Made by a program: the position numbers and the translations under genes. From positions 33,177,741-33,241,740 of the forward strand of contig CM041465.1 in NCBI GenBank assembly GCA_023213395.1: 64,000 nucleotides of DNA, read 5' to 3'. Source of the DNA: Cycas panzhihuaensis (taxonomy: Eukaryota > Cycadophyta). This document shows positions 33,594 through 45,990 of this stretch, one piece after another; position 1 is the first letter of the stretch, and each line of letters begins with the position of its first letter. The notes under the pieces were generated by a model, which was not told where the DNA came from, did no database searches, and saw only the letters and a list, made by a program, of their open reading frames with translations.

Positions 33594-35685
33594 GTTTTGA
33601 AATAGGTGTTTAAAATTGGATTATGACACAAGGCTGAACAAGCAGATCCACGGCACCTTGGTTCACATCTTAAGCATGTACTTTCTTACTATCGAGAAGA
33701 CTTCAGAAGAGGAAATATGAAAGCAATACAAGGCTGAAGCATGTCGTGCTACAAGCATTTGTACCTTAATGACTCCAGTCCCCACGGCTCTCAGAAGAAG
33801 ACTCTGCCAAACCATCCATGACCCTATCGGACATTTATCACACTAAAGACAAAATAGTTTCCGTTCTCATGTTAGTGCTGCTAATTTGGCAACAAACTCA
33901 CTAAGGTCTCTATCTAGAAGGCTTTAAAGCATTTTCTCTTATAGACCTACAGGCCAACATTGCCTTCTATACGGTCAATCTAAATAGAAGACAAGGAGTG
34001 AATGATAATCTTTCATTTGACTCCAACTTCATAGCTCTCACTACAATCCTATTTCAGTGGGAGGAGAAGCCCAGGAAATTGAAGAAAGAAGCCTAGTTCC
34101 AACCTTAATTCTTTCATCCTTTAAACATGTTGTATCAATTTCTTTCAGGTGGGAGGAGAAGCCTAGAAATCCTAAGGCTTTACCTAAAGAAGAAGGGCCA
34201 AAGTCAACTCTATTTTTAGCATTGCCACCAGATAGACAATGCTAATGTAATCCTCATGCCATTATGGAGAAACAAAGAGGAAATGGAAAAACTAAGATGC
34301 CTAGATGCAGGAGACATCTAAATGAAGAAGACAAAGCTCTCAAAATGCAAAGGCTCCACGACGAAGTATGTTCAGTCTTCCACAAATAATATAGGAACCG
34401 ACACTCTGAAGAAATAGAGTAACGAAGCTAACACGCCGGACGGAGGAAATGCCCTACGAGATGCCCTATGAAGAGGGAGGACACCCTTAAGATAATCGCA
34501 TGAAGATGATAATACTTCATGCTATTACCAGAATTGAAGATATTCTAGTGTTGTTAATACCACAGAGAGAAGAAGAAGGAAAATTCAGTTGCTGCCTGCT
34601 CGAGCTTATAATTTGCCTCTAGTAAAACTCGATTAGGGTTCGTTAATAATTATTGAATGCCGTTAAAACTCCAAAACACAAAAAAAATCTCTTAGGATCT
34701 ATCATAATTTCATATTTATTCCTTTTTTTCTCTTTTTCTAAAGTTTAGATTAATAAAATTGATTTGTATAATTGCTTCAGGTCCATAAGTCATTAAGCCC
34801 CCCAGTCTCATTACCATTCATATGACCTAACCCTATTAATCAAAAGGGTCTAAAATTCTAATATTTTTTTTTTTTTCAAATTAAAAAGGAGGTACCTGTG
34901 CTTTTTTCCCTATAACTTCTTCATATAGAGTCATAATCCAATTCTAGAAGAAGCGTCAGATTCTTAAATCAGATGTGGACATTTTGACTAGTCTTTCAAG
35001 ATTTTTGGATGCCATTTTGATTAGCAAATTTTTGTTCGAAATCAAGCTTTCATTTTTTATTAGGTAAGTTCAGGTACATATCTTTAACTCTTATTTTTCT
35101 TTATATTTTTGCCATAATTTAATAAACAATTGATTATTTTCCTAAGTCGTCAAGTAATAATATTATTTATTTATGCTTTTCTTAATAAATTTATGAACTT
35201 TCTTAAATCATTATTTCACCTCTTTAAAATATAAATGATGTTATAAACATGCAATATTTATCTCTTCATTTTATATCTGATTTATTTTATGGCACTAATA
35301 TGCAACTATCATATTTTTTATTATTTTTTTCATAAATTTTTTATTAAAAATCTTATATTTCTTAATTAATGATTATCAAACTTTTAATATCAATAAAATT
35401 ATTTTCTGTCAATGGCAAATTAACTCAATGATCATTTTAATGTTTAGTGTCTATCAATGAATTTATTTATGTAATTTATTCACTTTATTCACCTACTGTT
35501 AAAGGTTATAACCTCTTCATTTTTCCTCCAAGAGGATCTCTAATCATTAGTTTTATTCCCAATATGTCACTTATGCTAGGAACAACCTCATGTGTACTAA
35601 TTCTAGTATTAACTGACTCTAATTATGTTGACTAGAAAAATATAATATCCTAATAGCTTAAATAGTAAAAGATATGACAATATGT
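33594..35685 (+). other. Element F leader, 2.1 kb, with a GC-richer segment
   Basis: Non-coding. About 33640-34640 is less AT-rich than its surroundings and holds two copies of gtgggaggagaagcc, at about 34057 and 34150, roughly 93 bases apart. The only open frame (34057-34245) has no similarity that I recognise. From 34640 to 35680 the sequence is AT-rich. Confidence 0.6.
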
Positions 35686-35689
35686 CACA

Positions 35690-36530
35690 GGTGAGTTTCT
35701 AAAACCTAAAGACGAAACATTAGAAGCTTATATAGTCTATTTGATGAATTATGATGGATCCCTAAGCACCATTCTATTGTCCCCCTCCTCAAACATTAGT
35801 AGGTAGTTCTCTAAAATAGATGATATGGCCACTATCTGGAAAACTCTTAAGGAAAAGTATGACAGGGTTGATACACAATAGTTAGCTCTATTAGAACAAC
35901 AAATGTATGATCTAAATTATGAAGATTTTCCTAAAGTTAAAGATTGTCTAAACTTTAACTCATTAACAAAGACCTAGCAAATTATATCAAATCTTCTACA
36001 AAAGTAGGTGATAAAGTAGTCACTGTAACACATGCAAAAAACAATGATACACTCGTTCGTCTTGCAATTAATAAACTACTAAAACATTTCAATATTTTCA
36101 AAATTGCTAAGCAACATATAGGACATCCACCAATTACTTTTGATCAATTAATGAATCAACTTATTGAACATCAAAATATATTGATTCAGACTGAAAAATT
36201 AAAAGATCCTTCATAGGCTCTTTTTTCCAAGTCACAATCATTTTCTAAATCTAAACATCAAAATAACTATTAAAATAATCATCATCATCATTCTAAATTC
36301 CAAAAACCTCATAGAGGTTCATCCACTCAAAATAATCCTTATCATAACACTAAGTATTCTAAATTACCTAAATCTCAGAATACCTCTAAACAATCATTTC
36401 CAAAAAGGAGTACTATCAATACGAATCCTAATCAAAACATTAGCCGTGCTTACTGTCATAAAACGGGGTACACCATTGATGTCTATAGGAACATAATTAT
36501 ATCTAAAGTTTGGAAAGCTTTTAAGGGGAT
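35690..36530 (+). pseudogene. gag: Element F gag
   Basis: Near 35830-35940 it reads IWKTLKEKYDRVDTQ, stop, then LALLEQQMYDLNYEDFPKVK, the copia gag helical domain. A basic, Asn/His/Lys-rich stretch follows (36230-36420), and near 36450-36480 a decayed zinc knuckle (AYCHKTGYTIDV). Length and order fit a copia gag. At least three in-frame stops are visible. It would package the element RNA. Confidence 0.85.
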
Positions 36531-36599
36531 CCAATCATGATCTCACAATTCTTATCATTCTCTAACTGCTTCTATAATAGTTTTTTCAACACTAATCAT

Positions 36600-36838
36600 T
36601 CAACCACCCTTGTGGATTTTTGATTTAGGTGCTTCCCATCACATGACAAGACACCAAGAATATCTTACTCTATATCAATCTGATTCAAACTCTGAAGAAG
36701 AGATCTCTTTTAGGAATGGAACCCAACTTAAAGTCAAAAGAATAAGTGATGTTACTTTAAAAGATGGTTCAATTAAGGACATATTCTACATTCCCGGCGT
36801 ATTATCTAATCTTCTTTTAGTATATCAAATCTACTAGA
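36600..36838 (+). pseudogene. pol: Element F protease
   Basis: PLWIFDLGASHHMTRHQEYL holds the active-site Asp, with DLGA in place of D-S/T-GA. It continues with GSIKDIFYIPGVLSNLL, the conserved C-terminal block of copia proteases. The loss of the Ser/Thr after Asp and the TAG after IY would inactivate it. Confidence 0.88.
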
Positions 36839-36989
36839 AAGATCTCATTGTAGAGTTCTGGAAAGATAAGTTTATTGTCAAACAACCATTAAATAAATTT
36901 AAACCAATTGCCTCAAGACCTGTAGATCACAAAACAAGTCTTTACAGTTTAACTAATCTCTAACATTCTAAAACCAAAACTTTCAGTGC

Positions 36990-37900
36990 CTTTATAGTAA
37001 AATCTGACCCAACTAGTAAGCTTTGGCATGCTAGATTCTATCATATGACTTATGGAAAACTCTAGTACCTAAGTAAGAATGATATGGTTTATGGATTACC
37101 TACACTAAAAACTATCTATGGTGTTTGTGAAACCTATGTAATAGGCAAACAACACATGTACCCTTTCCCAAATCATACTACCTTTCGAGCAAAAGCTCCA
37201 CTTAAACTTATTCATTCTGATATCTGTGGTCTATTCTAAGTACCTTTATACTCTAAAAGTAAATATTTTGTTACGTTTATTAATGACTTCTCTAGAAAAT
37301 GCTGAGTATACATGTTAAAAATAAGAAGTCAAGTATTTGACATCATTGTTAAATTCAAAACATTAGTCGAAAATAAAACAAACTCTAAAATCAAAATCTT
37401 TAGAATAGATAATGCTAACGAATACTTAAGCAACAATTTTACTAATTACTACAAAAAGTATGGAATGTAATTTCAACATTTTGTAGCATATACTCCTCAG
37501 AAAAATGGTATTACTCAACACAAAAATCGTACACTTGTTGAGATGACCAGATGTATGTTACATGCAAAAGGTCTTAACTTAAAGTTATGGGCAGAAGCTA
37601 TTGCTTACTCTAACTATTTATTAAATTATTTACTATGCAAATCTTTACAAAATACCATGCTAAAACAAAAATGATTTGGACATAAACCTTCTGTTAAACA
37701 CTTAAGAATCTTTAACAGTGTTGTCTAGGGGTACATTCCCAAAGAAAAACACCAAAAACTTAATCTTAAAAGTTTCAAATACATCTTTGTTGGTTACAAT
37801 AAAGAAAGTAAGGCTTACAAACTTCTAAATCCAACCACACATAAGATTTCACTACTATGTGGTGTTATATTTGATGAAGAAGGCTCTTCGTAAAAAACTT
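36990..37900 (+). pseudogene. pol: Element F integrase
   Basis: Starts with the pre-integrase zinc region LWHARFYHMTYGKL, then CETYVIGKQHMYPF. The core has LIHSDICGLF (first Asp), then VTFINDFSRKC, IDNANEY (second Asp) and, after KNGITQHKNR (where the catalytic Glu should lie and a Gln stands), TLVEMTRCML. It ends with FNSVV-type and YIFVGYNKESKAYKLL blocks. Stops include a TGA after SRKC. The Glu-to-Gln change alone would disable catalysis. Confidence 0.88.
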
Positions 37901-38199
37901 CTTATGTTGAACTTCTAGTTAAAAACCTATTAACTAATACTCACTTAATTGATCCCAATGATATTCAAGATGATCTTGAATCAATTAAGTCCTTATCTAC
38001 TCAAGTTCAAAACTGGACTTTAAAAGAACCAACTATTTTTATTTCATCTAATCAACCCACTTCACCAAAATAGCAAACCAATAATAGCAAACAACCTATT
38101 TGGGCTTAGAAAACTCTTTCCGATGCTAATTCTAATGCTGGTAATCCTTTGGATACCAGAAGAACTCGTTCACAAAAACTTTAAACCATTTTTGCTCTA

Positions 38200-39000
38200 A
38201 TGGCCAAAGTCATAGCTAGTGATGATTCCAAAACTTTTAAACAAGCAAGTAATAATCCTATATGGCAACAAGCCATGCAAGTTGAAATAGATGCTCTTAA
38301 AAATAACTTAACTTGTGATTTAGCTACTTTGCCTCCTAGGAAGAATGTAATAGATTACAAATGGGTTTATTGAACTAAGTTTAACTCTGAAGGAGTAGTT
38401 GAAAAGTACAAAGCTCATTTAGTAGCAAAAGGTTTCTCACAGATTAATAGTATTTGTTATAATAAAACCTTTGCTCGAGTAGCTAAAATGAATACTACTA
38501 AAACTATCATAGCTCTAGCAGCTAAATTTCGTTAGGAAATTCATTAAATGGATGTTAAGAGCTCCTTCTTAAACAGCGATCTTAAAGAAGAAATCTACAT
38601 GAATCAACCTCTTGGATTTGTTTGTAATCCTAATCTTGTTTATAAATTATGAAAATCTATTTATGGCTTAAAATAAGCTCCTCGAGTTTGGTATACAAAA
38701 AGAGATGATTATCTTATACAAAATGGATACACTAAATGTATTAGCGATCCTAATCTTTACTTTATACATAAAAATGATAATATTACTATCTTAATTCTCT
38801 ATGTAGATGATATAATCATCATTAGATCCTTACTCTCTAGTATTCATCAATTAAAATCAATCTTTATGAATAAATTTAAAATGTCTGACTTAGGTCTTTT
38901 ACATTATTTTCTAGGATTACAAAATTGTCAAATTAATTCTAAAATAATGATATCTCAACCTAAATATATTTTATACTTAATCAAATGATTTAATATGGAA
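38200..39000 (+). pseudogene. pol: Element F reverse transcriptase
   Basis: Reads VIDYKWVY, stop, TKFNSEGVVEKYKAHLVAKG, FSQINSICYNKTFARVAKMN, MDVKSSFLNSDLKEEIYMNQ and then ILILYVDDIIIIRS, with YVDD as the catalytic box intact. It ends near MSDLGLLHYFLGLQ. Five or more stops (TGA, TAG, TAA) are scattered. The best preserved domain of element F. Confidence 0.92.
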
Positions 39001-39745
39001 AATACTAAATCAACTCCAAATCCTTTACAATCAGGTATTAAACCATCTATTGATTGTTCCACACCACTTTATGATCCTATAACATATCGACAGCTCATAG
39101 GCAGTCTTATTTACCTAACTCACACTCATCTTGATATCTTATATGCTATTACTTTATGCTTCAGATATATGCAAAATCCTCATGAGTCTCACAGGAAAGC
39201 AACTAAATGGATTTTAAGATACCTACAAGGTATAACATTCTATGGCCTAACCTATAATTCTTGCAAGAATAATCTAAAATTAATAGGTTATACAGATTCA
39301 GATTAGGCAGGAGACTCTGATGACCATAAAACTACTTCCGGTTATATTTTCCTTTTAGACTCTTCACCAATTACTTAGTCCAGTAAAAAGATGCAAGCCT
39401 TAGCCTTATCCATAACTGAAGATGAATATCGAGCTCTTGTTAAAGCCAGTAAAGAATCACTCTAGATTAAATCCCTTTTAAGTGAGCTTGGTTTATTTCC
39501 TAACTCATCTATTGAACTTTATGTTGATAATCAAGAAGGCATATCTATTGCTACTAATCCTATTGCCCATTCAAGGGAAAAACATATAAAATTACATTAA
39601 CATTTTATATGTAATTTTGTAAATGATTAAACTATTCACTTGTCTTATTATCCTATAGATGTGTAGATTGCAGATATTTTTATAAAATCATTGATTAAAG
39701 TTAAGTTTTTAAAGCTTAGAGATTTATTAAAGATAAAATAAGTCT
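39000..39745 (+). pseudogene. pol: Element F RNase H
   Basis: The open part 38995-39306 has DPITYRQLIGSLIYLTHT and GYTDSD, stop, AGDSDDHKTTSGYIF. It then reads ALSITEDEYRALVKASKES, IELYVDNQEGISIATNP and ADIFIKSLIKVKFLKL. All family blocks are present in order. Stops occur at about 39304, 39376 and 39462. It ends just before the 3' untranslated region. Confidence 0.9.
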
Positions 39746-39817
39746 CCATCAAAGGGGGATCAACATGTTGAAGACCTTTCTATCTTCTATATCATATATT
39801 GTACAAAAGATAACATT

Positions 39818-39826
39818 AAAGAGGGA
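39818..39826 (+). other. Element F polypurine tract
   Basis: aaagaggga abuts the 3' LTR. A second purine run, aaagggggatcaac, lies about 75 bases upstream. Confidence 0.75.
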
Positions 39827-40235
39827 TATTAATGGTATACCTAATGTTATCTTTTATTATATAGTAAATTGTATTATTATAAAAGTTTATTATATTATTA
39901 CAAAAGTTCGGTGATTTGGCCAACTGTCCAAATCAACGAACTTGTCTCCTATTTATTCTAGAATCTTTCAAATATTTGTTGACTAGAAGATTGGGGGAGA
40001 CAATATTCCATTGGTACATAGGTAGAAGGTTAGATTAGTCAAAGAGGGAGGATGAGATCCTCGACCTGCTACATTATATATTTACCATTATTATGATTAT
40101 ATAATACTTATTTCATAGGTGGTTTTTTATCCTCTAAAGGGGTTTTCCACCTGCCAGATCTAGTGCACCTGTGTATACTTTTGAATGGTTCATTTTTATT
40201 TACATTGAATCATTGTTTCCACCCTCTCTCTAACA
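39827..40235 (+). repeat. Element F 3' LTR
   Basis: 409 bp, partner of 33171-33578. Its outer end is TA instead of TG. Confidence 0.94.
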
Positions 40236-40240
40236 AGATT

Positions 40241-40357
40241 GAATAGAATGGAATAGAATTAGAAGTAAAATAACTCACCCTATTTTTTAGCTCTTTTTTT
40301 TTTTTTTAAGTTGATGCATGTAAGATTAAATATTTTCCTTGTAGGCCATCCTTATCA
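40241..40357 (+). repeat. Element G 5' LTR, second part
   Basis: Continues the LTR after element F (gaatagaatggaatagaatt) and aligns with 60685-60799. Confidence 0.9.
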
Positions 40358-40359
40358 TA

Positions 40360-40375
40360 TGGTATCAGAGCATGG
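40360..40375 (+). other. Element G primer binding site
   Basis: tggtatcagagcatgg, two bases after the LTR; a standard initiator tRNA-Met site. Confidence 0.92.
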
Positions 40376-40779
40376 TTAAGCTCTAAGGTTGAAGAAAAAC
40401 CATAAATATTTGAGGTACTACAGCATGTATTTATTGAAAAAACTATATGGGAGGCAAAGAATTCCTACTGAAAGGGTAAAGAAGTGCTCACTAAGGTTTA
40501 AGAATATTATAGAAAGCTTACAAGAGAAGCTTTAGAATACAAAGTAGTTGGGTAAAGAGAAGAGCAATAAAAAATGGTGAAAAGAGGAGAAAGAGTAAAT
40601 TATGCTATAACCTACACGAGTTACAGAGAAAAATAGAATAGCTTACTATCATAGTATTAAGACAAAGGCATGAAGGAAATACTAGTGAAGAAAAGGCATT
40701 AAGTGATGATGGTGCAAAATTGAAAGATAGTAAGACACAAGAACCAAAAACAATAGAAGAAGGATTCTTAAAAGTGCTT

Positions 40780-41645
40780 GAAGATATGAATGATAAAATC
40801 AAGATTGATATTCTAAACTACTAGGGGAGTTTAAAACCAGAGGAGTTAGAAGACTAGCTAAATACGATGGAGAAATTCTTTAAATGGAAGGGCATGACCA
40901 AAGAAAAGAAGGTGAAGTTTACATGCACAAAGTTAAATAGATATACAATTATTTGGTGGGATCACCTATAGAAGGAGAGAGTGAAGAAAGGCAAAGAAAA
41001 TATCAAAACATGGACCAAATTTGTTAAGAAGTTGAAAGAGAAGTTCTTATCAGTTGATTATTCTCAGACCCTCTTGAAAAAGTTCAATAAATTAAAGTAG
41101 AAAGAAATGATAGTATATGACTTCACAGATGAGTTCTATAAGCTTTCCATTCATGTAGAGTATAAGGAGATAAATAAACAAGTCACTACAAGGTACATAT
41201 ATGGTTTTAAGTTTTTAATTCAATATAAACTTAGGATGCATAGAGTTAAAAACATGGAAGATATATATTAATTAATATTAAAGGTATAAGAGAGGCAAAA
41301 TATGCATGCTACTTGAAGGCTCTCTATGATGAGAAGAGATTTATCACCTTTGTATAGAGGTAAAGGAGGAATCCTATATATGAGAGGAGAATCATCCAAT
41401 GGGATGGAAAGACAAGAAGGAGAGAGGTAAGGCATAATGTAAGGAGGAAGAGGAACTCATAACTAACTTAGGGGAAGAAGATTTCTAGGGGTCTAATGAG
41501 GTAGAGGTTTTGGTGGTGGAATAAGATGGAGAAGCCCTTTTGTTTGTTTTAAATATAGGGAGAAAAGACATAGGGTATTTGAATGCCCTTGTCACCATGA
41601 GGAACAATTTCAGAGATAAGAAGAGCATCAAAGGGTGAACTTGGT
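40780..41645 (+). pseudogene. gag: Element G gag
   Basis: After a stop near 40825 the frame reads LNTMEKFFKWKGMTKEKKVK, TIIWWDHL, stop, KERVKKGKENIKTWTKFV and LKKFNKLK, a textbook gypsy gag core (the W-W-D block and the KxxF block). Near 41530-41610, PFVCF is followed by HRVFECPCHHEEQ, a degraded CCHC knuckle. The N-terminal part (40440-40780) is basic and interrupted. It is the capsid and RNA-binding protein of the chromovirus. Confidence 0.9.
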
Positions 41646-41754
41646 CTAAAATAAAGATGCCAATGAAGGAGTCATAATAGATGAAGGTGAGAACTTAATT
41701 CTCTAAAGAACCATAATATCACTAAGATAATAACCTATATAGTATATAGGAAAG

Positions 41755-42352
41755 ATGAAGATGGATGATAATCCATGGCTACAAACTAACATTTTCATAA
41801 CAAGATATACCATAAGAGGAAATGTATGTAAAGTAATAATTGATGGCGGCAGTTATGAGAATATAGTCTCCTATGAAATGGTAGAAAAATTAGGATTGAA
41901 TTGTGAAGTACATCCACATCCATACCACATTTCTTAGTTCAAAAAAAGAAATGAGATACTTGTTGATAGGAGATACTTGGTTAAATTTAGCATTGAAAAA
42001 CCATATCAGGATAAGATATGGTGTGATGTGATCCTAATAAATGCACACCATCTATTATTAGGGAGATCATGGTAGTATAAGAGGAATGCCTTTCATGATG
42101 GAAAGAATAATACCTACACATTTTAGAAGAATGGTGTAGAGGTAAAGTTATTACCACTTGAGGAAGAAGGGCATATGGAAAGCATATTGACCACTACAAA
42201 ATTTATGAAATATGTACGAGAGGTTAGCACTTATTATGCCTTGATAGCAAGATAAATAGAAGATGATAACATAGAGATACGAAGCAAGGTGGTAGGGTTA
42301 TTAGAGGAAATAGTGATGTTATGCTAGATAAGTTACCTAATAGCTTACCACC
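41755..42352 (+). pseudogene. pol: Element G protease
   Basis: The open frame 41755-41937 contains CKVIIDGGSYENIVSYEMVE, the active site with DGG for D-S-G, then KLGLNCEVHPHPY. Beyond a TAG it continues with KPYQDKIWCDVILINAHHLL and LGRSW, the conserved end of the domain. The reading runs on toward RT until element H cuts it at CCACC (42348-42352), between the codons for two prolines that normally precede the RT entry. Confidence 0.9.
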
Positions 42353-45132
42353 TGGATACGCGTCTATGGGATAGCTACCTAACTGAGTAGGAATAACGAG
42401 GGCGGCCAATGGCACTACCAGGTGTAGACAAGAACCTACAAGTAAGGCAAATACCATGCAGGGCAACCCATGCATTGGAGTGCAAGTTCGGGACCAGCTG
42501 ATGGTACCCACCTACCTAAAGGTGGTTCCCCACTTCAGTTAAGAAGAGAGGAGGCAGAAGATTAACCTGGGTAGATCTAAGAGAAGGGTCCCCCTACCCT
42601 TAGATGGCTGGAAGGGAAAGGAGAGAACCCCTCATGGGTTTCCCTATAGCAGAGGAAAACGAGTAAGGGGTAAGTAGGTGAGCAACCTACGAATAAGGTC
42701 CTCTCAGTTATCCGGCTAGGTAGAAAGAAACCGAGGAAGAACGAAGGGAACGAGAACGATCGATCGATCAAGAGTTCCCCCTTCAAAAGGGTAACCAAGA
42801 GAAAGGAGGGTGCTATGACGCACACAAGTAAACTAAACCAAGCACAACAAGTCAATAGGATAAGGGTGAAGTTTACAAGGTGAAAGGAAAGGTTAAAAGG
42901 GAAAGCTTCCTAAAACCTTTTCCTATGATAGATATAATGTGTGAAATGTAACAAACGGAATATAAACCAAAAGAGAGAGTCAATTTCCCTTTTCCTTTCA
43001 AATGATGTAATTACTACCATGCAAAATCTTTTAAAGAAAAGAAAATGAAATGGAGCGAGAGCACATACCTGGAATGGAGATGTAGTTGAAGCGACGGCGT
43101 TCCCATAAGGTGTCCAAGATCGCTCCACAAAGCATAGCGAGAGAGAGAGGTCGTGGTAGGATGAAGCGTGGGGCTTCCTTACCTTCCCCAGAAGCGACAC
43201 TAGGGTGCCAAGAAAGGAAAAAGGAAAATGATAGCAGCAAATGAAATGCTAAAATAAAATATAAGTAAAAGCACTTACCCGCAAGAGAGAAGAAGAGGAA
43301 ATCCCTTACGCCCTCTGTGTACCTGCAAGTAAGCACAAATATCCCTTTCTAAGGAAAGGAGGCTGACAACACAAAGTGGAGTCCTAATAACACATGCATA
43401 TATATATGAAAGACAAGTCTCTATATCTATATGTTAGTGTACATGAACCACAAGGTTGCAGCAATAATCTATGGCAAAACAAACTACTCAAATGAACAGT
43501 AAGTAGATAGGTAAGCCTCGGAGTGGCCCACCTCTCGCAAAGAGCAACCCTACCCTCCCTCAAGAAGCCACAAGGCAGCGAGGGTATGGTTGTAAGGCTG
43601 GTTGGAAATGGGACAGCAGAGATGCAAAAGAGTCCAAATCAAAACTCAACAAGGCCGAGGTGCTACGAGAAGCAAACTAGACCGTTGAGGAGAGGATTGG
43701 GCCAAGAAAAGTAATCGGGGCTTATGTGTTGCCCTGATTTGGGAAATGAGCCCTCAAACCAGTGCTGCAATAAGTGCTAACACTGATTTCAGCAGCTGAA
43801 AATAGCCTACTAAACCCTTACTCCACTCCAAGAGTAGCACGGGGCAAAAACTAAGGTTTGGAGGGTAAAAAGCCTCTTAGGGAGTGTGGAAGGTGGTACG
43901 GAATCCACCCAGCTCTATCCCAAACCTTATGTATCCCTCTTGACTGCTATCTTGGGCATGAAAAGTAAGAAAAGAGGCCCTAACATCAGAACAAAAAGAC
44001 CAAGGAAGAGGCAAGAAATAACCCTTGGAATGAGATAAGATAAGCTATTGTAAACATGCAAAAACTGAGCGTAAATTGGGCAAAGGAGAGCTGGGCACTT
44101 GCTATATTCTCCTATAGAGAATATGGGAGGCATTTGCCTCTATCAAAACCTACTAGAAAAAGGCTAAGAAATCTATAGGAAGACTGTGGAGCAGTAGGTA
44201 TGGAGCCCCTACTAAGATGGCTGAAGGAAAAGCTTGCACTTGAGACTGCTTGATGGCTGCCCGGGCAAGGAAGTCCTCGAGACTCTTCAAAGAGGCCCTC
44301 TCTAAGGTGTGTAAGCGACTGGGAAGATGTCACACCTGAACCAAAGGAGAGCTGGGCACTAGAGAGTGATTGTAGGTCCTAAAACAGTAGTGGAGTAGCA
44401 GGGAACAACAGACAGCAAGGCATTTTTCCTTGTGATCCTTCTAAAATGAGACAAAAAGATCCCTAAAATGAATTAGGTTAGACTTAAATACCCAGCCCCA
44501 ACCATAATTGAGTGATTAAGGCATGGCTGGCGGTGAGTTAAGTCATGAGACACATGGCAATTCTGCAATAAATGCGAGAATTGCCATGGCAGATTTTTAA
44601 AAACAAGTTGTGACAGTTGTACCGCGGTAAACTTCGTGGTACCACGGTAAATCTCACGGTACCATGAAATCTACTGCGATGCAGGACCAGAGGCTAAATC
44701 TGGCCCAAACAGCCAGCCTGGGCTGTGGGCTAGTGACCAAGGAGGCCGGCAAGGGGCAGGGTCACCTGCCTAGAGGCAGACAAGCTAACAAATGAGCCAT
44801 AGGTAACAACAACGGGACTCAAAGGTGCAACAAGTCAACCAAACGATGATGGATCATCACACGGGCAAGGATGATATGAGCCAAATGGGTCTTAAGGTGA
44901 GTAGGGCAGAATGCGGGAAGTGATGGGGCCACTAGGGTGTCACACTCACTGGGAATGTGCCCCCGCTATAGTCATCATAGGCTAGATAGGTGTAGATGAC
45001 AACATGACCATCTGTAAAATCATAGCATGCAAGCAGATACTCATCACAAAAGAAAGTGACAACAAGGTGAGAAGAATACCTGCACTTACCTGAGTCAACC
45101 ACTCCATATCCATTCCCAAAAGCTGGGAAACA
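42353..45132 (-). repeat. Element H 3' LTR (2.78 kb)
   Basis: Begins tggatacgcgtct and ends agctgggaaaca on the plus strand. It aligns along its whole length with 54688-57452. In the stretches I compared, differences are mostly transitions. Open frames inside it are not conserved coding regions. Confidence 0.96.
43399..43408 (-). promoter_or_regulatory. Possible TATA box in element H 3' LTR
   Basis: An alternating TA run in otherwise mixed-composition LTR. The copy in the other LTR (55733-55743) is retained. Confidence 0.3.
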
Positions 45133-45147
45133 CTGCCCCCTTGGCAG
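45133..45147 (-). other. Element H polypurine tract
   Basis: ctgcccccttggcag on the plus strand reads as an AAGGGGG-centred purine run on the minus strand, abutting the 3' LTR. Confidence 0.8.
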
Positions 45148-45569
45148 TAAAGCCTTGCCGCTCGGAAGCATGGTGCGATGGCGAATGCTGGCAACACAAC
45201 TATTAGTAGCACATATGTATGTAGATATATAAATCAAGATCATAACAATAGTCAAGGGTGCTGGCGAGTGTCATGGAAGAACGTGTGGATACGAAGGTAG
45301 AGGTGGAGATAACATAGGGGCTACCTCTGTGCCACCCAAGAATCGATTGGAAAATATGAAAGGTGAGAGGGCTGCCCCTACCCCAAAAGATGCAAAGAGA
45401 TATACATAATTAAGTAGAGGGAATGAGTAAACAGAAGTGGTAGTCGCTATAATTTAACCTCATTAACGGCTAAGTTTTGGAGCTGCAAATGGATCACAAA
45501 GCGAAGCACATGACGACCTGGGGCTTGGGTGACAGAGCGACTGGACAAGCCTCAGGGACGGTCAGCAAG

Positions 45570-45990
45570 AAGAGGAAGGCAGTGCTCAAGGATAAGGTGA
45601 ACGAGACTATCTGCCTCAACATTGAGGACTCGAGGAATGTGCCAAATGTCAACAGACGGGAAGTAAGCCAGGAGAGATCTAGCGGTTGAAGTAAGGGTTC
45701 TCAAGTGAGGGCATCGCACCTAGTAAACCTGGGTGAGATGGGACACCACAACCTAAGAGTCACAAAGCAAAATGATAGGTCAGTGATGGAAACGGAGAGC
45801 ATTAGTGAGAACTTCAATAACAGCTGTGTACTCAGCTTCATTATTGGTAGCCTTTGGGAGGAAGACCCCAGAGCATAGGAAATTGTGTCTAAAGGAGTTG
45901 CGAAGAATCCATGCAGCAGTAGAAGGTCCAGAGTTACCGCGACTTCTGCCGTCAGTAAAAATGTAGAGGGACATAAGTGACACAAAGTCC
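45570..45990 (-). pseudogene. Element H second RNase H (archaeal type), downstream of integrase
   Basis: The minus frame at 45983-45780 reads YIFTDGRSRGNSGPSTAAWI (first Asp) and LPKATNNEAEYTAVIEVL (Glu). After a TGA it continues with IILLCDS (third acidic residue), then LLAYFPSVDIWHIPRVLN and VEADSLVHLIL near 45610 (fourth). All four catalytic acidic positions are visible, with in-frame stops between them. The TDGSxxGNPG-like start and NNEAEY block are those of the extra RNase H known from Tat-group gypsy elements. Here it stands after integrase, next to the 3' LTR. It could take over RNA removal from the degenerate gypsy RNase H. Confidence 0.85.

Larger units (their letters stand above)
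33166..40240 (+). mobile_element. Element F: Ty1/copia element, 7.07 kb, TSD AGATT
   Basis: LTRs at 33171-33578 and 39827-40235 are flanked by AGATT at 33166-33170 and 40236-40240. All copia domains occur on the plus strand in the order gag, protease, integrase, RT, RNase H. Stops are scattered throughout. It interrupts the 5' LTR of element G, whose sequence resumes exactly after the second AGATT. Confidence 0.96.

Noticed and set aside
34057-34245. 62-codon ORF in the F leader
   Set aside because: No similarity, and it spans a short direct repeat in a non-coding leader.
42577-43336. Minus-strand ORFs rich in Phe and Leu in the H LTR
   Set aside because: They lie inside an LTR. Their counterparts at 54851-55982 differ in frame and length, and no domain is recognisable.
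45477-45689. Plus-strand ORF of 70 codons
   Set aside because: It is antisense to the second RNase H of element H, which shows clear catalytic motifs on the minus strand.
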